Below are positions 47,101 to 48,262 of a stretch of 48,262 nt of DNA, one piece after another. The notes under the pieces are model-generated. The model had not been told where the DNA came from. It did no database searches and worked only from the letters and a program-made list of their open reading frames with translations. Position 1 is the stretch's first letter, and the number at the start of each line of letters is the position of its first letter. The position numbers were made by a program, and so were the translations under genes. The stretch comes from Oscillospiraceae bacterium (lineage in GTDB: Bacteria > Bacillota > Clostridia > Oscillospirales > Oscillospiraceae), in NCBI GenBank assembly GCA_015067935.1, contig SVLL01000007.1, positions 1-48,262 of the forward strand, given 5' to 3'.

Positions 47101-48262
47101 ATAGAACTTGGTGTTGATGGTCTCATCGGCATTTGCGCCAAGGTCCATCGTGGTTTCCAGCACAACACCGCCCAGATTGTTGGCGGAGCTGGGGACGACA
47201 CTGTTAAGAACAGTGGTGCCTGCGGGCAGCTTCAGCTTATTGGTGATGTTGCCGTTGGCGTCGATCAGCTTCAGAATGGATTCGGTGCCGAAGCCGCTGT
47301 TCAGGAAAGCATCCAGCAGAGCCTGAATATGGAACTGGCCGCTGTAGAATTCCTTGCCGTCCAGACCGATGTACTTGTACTCGGTCATAAACAGGCCAAT
47401 GACGAAGCTGGTCAAATCCTGCTGTACGCTGGTGGGATTGACGGGCAGCACGATGGTGTAGTTGCCATCGGCATCTCTGGTCAGAACAACCGCACCGTTC
47501 ATGCTGTCCACCAGCTTGATGAGGTTGGCCTCGGTCAGGTTGACGGTCTCCTTGGTGATGAGCAGATTGCCCTCAGCCAAAGCCTTGAACTGTGCCAGCG
47601 TCAGAGTATGTGTACCTGCGCTGTAAAGCGTTCCATTGATGTAGTATCTGTTCTGGAAGCCGGGGGTAGTGCTGGGAGCCAGAACGATGTCGCGGTCAGT
47701 GTAGGTAACCTCACCGATGACCTCACTGTCTACCTTAACCTCGTAGCTCTTCAGTTCCCAGCCTGCATTCAGCTGCAGGTCGTTACCGACGATAACATCA
47801 CCGTCGAAGCTGTAAGAACCAATATAGAACAGAGCGATCTCATCGGACAGGCCCAAAGACTTGGCCATATCGTCAGCCCACTTAACCAGCTCAGCATAGG
47901 AGAGCGTATCGCCGAATTCCACGATCTTGGATTCGGTCTTCTCCACACCGCCGAAGTTGACGGTCATAGAAACAGTACGCTTACTGGGACCGGGCTGCTC
48001 AACAGAAGCGACCCAAACCAGCTCGGAGGGAGCTACGGTGTAGTAGGTCAGCTCGGTGTCACCGGCAGCTGCCAGAGCATTCAGCAGAGTGCTCAGATAG
48101 GAGCTGGAAACATCGATCAGATCCTTGTTGACGCAGTGCTCAGGATCAGCCAGAGCTGCTGCATCGTTCAGTACCTTCTGAATCAGCTCGAAGGTAGCCA
48201 TATAGGACTCAGGGATCAGCGCAATGAAGCCGGCATCGGAAACCAGTTCCTTCATGATGTCA
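44176..48262 (-). CDS. Very long secreted protein with C-terminal dockerin-like domain (5' end beyond window)
   Basis: At least 1361 codons, open to the right edge; the ATG at 48255 is internal, not an obvious start. The visible part is beta-rich, with a beta-helix-like stretch (TTILDLNGKKLTGNIYAGANANLIIIDSAYKATVPG...), then YETDVSALLDDGY, shared with the 660-aa protein. Two CxxC repeats (KSCAVCGLVHATE, YWYCSVCGKCFSDAEGK) follow near 1110-1180. The C-terminus has two EF-hand-like dockerin repeats: GDTNCNGRVDCGDAVKIERHY and DCNRNGRLESGDAVKIMVKF. Dockerins bind cohesins, and the next gene has a cohesin-like domain. Probably a secreted structural or adhesive protein. Its stop is 19 bp from the next start. 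Confidence 0.85.
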   Translation of the reverse strand, partial: DIMKELVSDAGFIALIPESYMATFELIQKVLNDAAALADPEHCVNKDLIDVSSSYLSTLLNALAAAGDTELTYYTVAPSELVWVASVEQPGPSKRTVSMTVNFGGVEKTESKIVEFGDTLSYAELVKWADDMAKSLGLSDEIALFYIGSYSFDGDVIVGNDLQLNAGWELKSYEVKVDSEVIGEVTYTDRDIVLAPSTTPGFQNRYYINGTLYSAGTHTLTLAQFKALAEGNLLITKETVNLTEANLIKLVDSMNGAVVLTRDADGNYTIVLPVNPTSVQQDLTSFVIGLFMTEYKYIGLDGKEFYSGQFHIQALLDAFLNSGFGTESILKLIDANGNITNKLKLPAGTTVLNSVVPSSANNLGGVVLETTMDLGANADETINTKFYITLNGTVSQLQTVRKGLALAKRAGVSFICDNGAANLTVNLPDQVYGAYLAALSVVGQVDLSSVNDVDAKIAIGYIMDMLAPIVGDDVTVDTLTNTMNMLGREGDLSAYASYWEALKKYGNPEQAVYTHDTCTLPIENISINKIVNVMQGYVGKLPLPEGMSVDLTKLIYEYNNPGTEDDATSGLDVKTSLTLSNLNTDYAALFLDIKAAGILNKFGMWTANELLAGSDDFAGTSVVILVDDVKGDLYFNTTTILDLNGKKLTGNIYAGANANLIIIDSAYKATVPGTVTGNVSGNVTILEGKYETDVSALLDDGYKQNADGRVSNKLYTVVTDDNNNVTITINTTPAELKELISKRGVAELAIEMVAGLVLNNYMNASLSIDGGKIYSININDIVGLYAKGNKLNSAIDTALSWISASDLADLLTTVIADLTDFAALESGLKGDGKILSYTTSVAPWKIEFVRIADGDYLSMNVGASDVTEDGTVNIVITGDLQDNLAGAAGTLKDTVEIDVKLDLDDIYRNAHNVINFSGSFNGVVELDFTRNPHYIIMMAVVLADNADSTLKAQLVNAIEAFYADTTSQAELEKVFKTLTIKQICDSLRKNARSETFTSQVNGLALKASTKKAILSVINDSEMGYRRVIDAIGIGLRELYERGLLQKITKIQGTLGGLEQNDADGRYFGATLDHRFVGDKTFRGYTLAVDLDISEITFKLRLFHTHDYQEVVADKFLKEEATCTSQAVYWKSCAVCGLVHATETFTYGDLKPHTLVYVAPKPATTTEAGNIEYWYCSVCGKCFSDAEGKNEILNTVIAALPTIGAPSVTVGGLVFGYVVDSEGGILILDAVTGGITIDQFRDLVKIPMTNDLDGVPEVTVDGAYGDLLCTTAKITLTAENADGVKASVSYDIVIIGDTNCNGRVDCGDAVKIERHYQELQSLTGLALIAADCNRNGRLESGDAVKIMVKFQIGENYVTALKK

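Noticed and set aside
48253..48255. ATG near the right edge as the start of the dockerin-bearing protein
   Set aside because: The frame is open to the edge and no signal peptide follows this ATG; a secreted dockerin protein should have one further upstream.
1..48262. CRISPR arrays, insertion sequences, phage genes
   Set aside because: No regularly spaced repeats, transposase or integrase motifs were seen. The 72-bp pair is the only sizeable direct repeat outside coding sequence.

Overview
The window looks like chromosomal DNA of a gut-type clostridium (Firmicutes, Clostridia). The Oscillospiraceae/Ruminococcaceae are my best guess. Seen directly: a threonyl T-box leader upstream of thrS, the rplU-prp-rpmA trio in which L27 carries the Firmicutes N-terminal extension removed by Prp, AAGGAGG-type ribosome binding sites, sigma-A-like promoters, two SipW-type signal peptidases, and a dockerin-like domain. 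The family-level placement is inference from gene content. No insertion sequence, phage gene, CRISPR array or rRNA gene was found.

Positions 1-19,100 are housekeeping and small regulatory units. In order: a truncated acetyltransferase-like gene; a small conserved-type protein; rsmA/ksgA with a YabE-like 3D-domain protein upstream; thrS behind its T-box; a four-gene + strand cluster (YdcF-like, M42 peptidase, P-loop kinase-like, zinc ribbon); a minus-strand operon running AraC regulator, ymdB, SbcD-like, SbcC-like and a Cys-rich small protein; obg; rplU-prp-rpmA; an XRE regulator divergent from a Cys-rich small protein, with paired palindromic operators between them; an M3-type metallopeptidase lipoprotein; and tRNA-Val(GAC) next to a 72-bp direct repeat.

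Positions 19,186 to the right edge are a 29-kb minus-strand block devoted to the cell surface. In transcription order the last 23 kb encode: a degenerate HD-GYP/EAL-like protein (candidate c-di-GMP sensor); a single-pass membrane protein; an 869-aa SipW-type subunit with strongly biased codons (likely the major product); a 330-aa SipW-type protein; SipW-like peptidase A; a membrane-anchored McrB-like AAA+ ATPase broken by an in-frame TAA; a coiled-coil partner that may be McrC/DUF2357-like; a 450-aa SipW-type protein; SipW-like peptidase B; a 660-aa beta-helix SipW-type protein; two smaller SipW-type proteins; a 1612-aa relative of the major subunit; and a membrane-anchored BspA-like leucine-rich-repeat protein. 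Upstream sit a cohesin-like anchored protein and a very long dockerin-bearing protein that runs off the right edge.

Interpretation (inference): this is a multi-component extracellular fibre or matrix system. Two dedicated Ser/His signal peptidases mature at least six or seven TasA/SipW-type substrates. A McrBC-like AAA+ pair, with no nuclease domain that I can see, appears to have been recruited to its assembly or quality control, and a degenerate c-di-GMP domain protein opens the operon. This combination is the best candidate in the window for an undescribed system. The AAA+ gene is interrupted in this genome, which may mean phase-off, decay, recoding or an assembly error.
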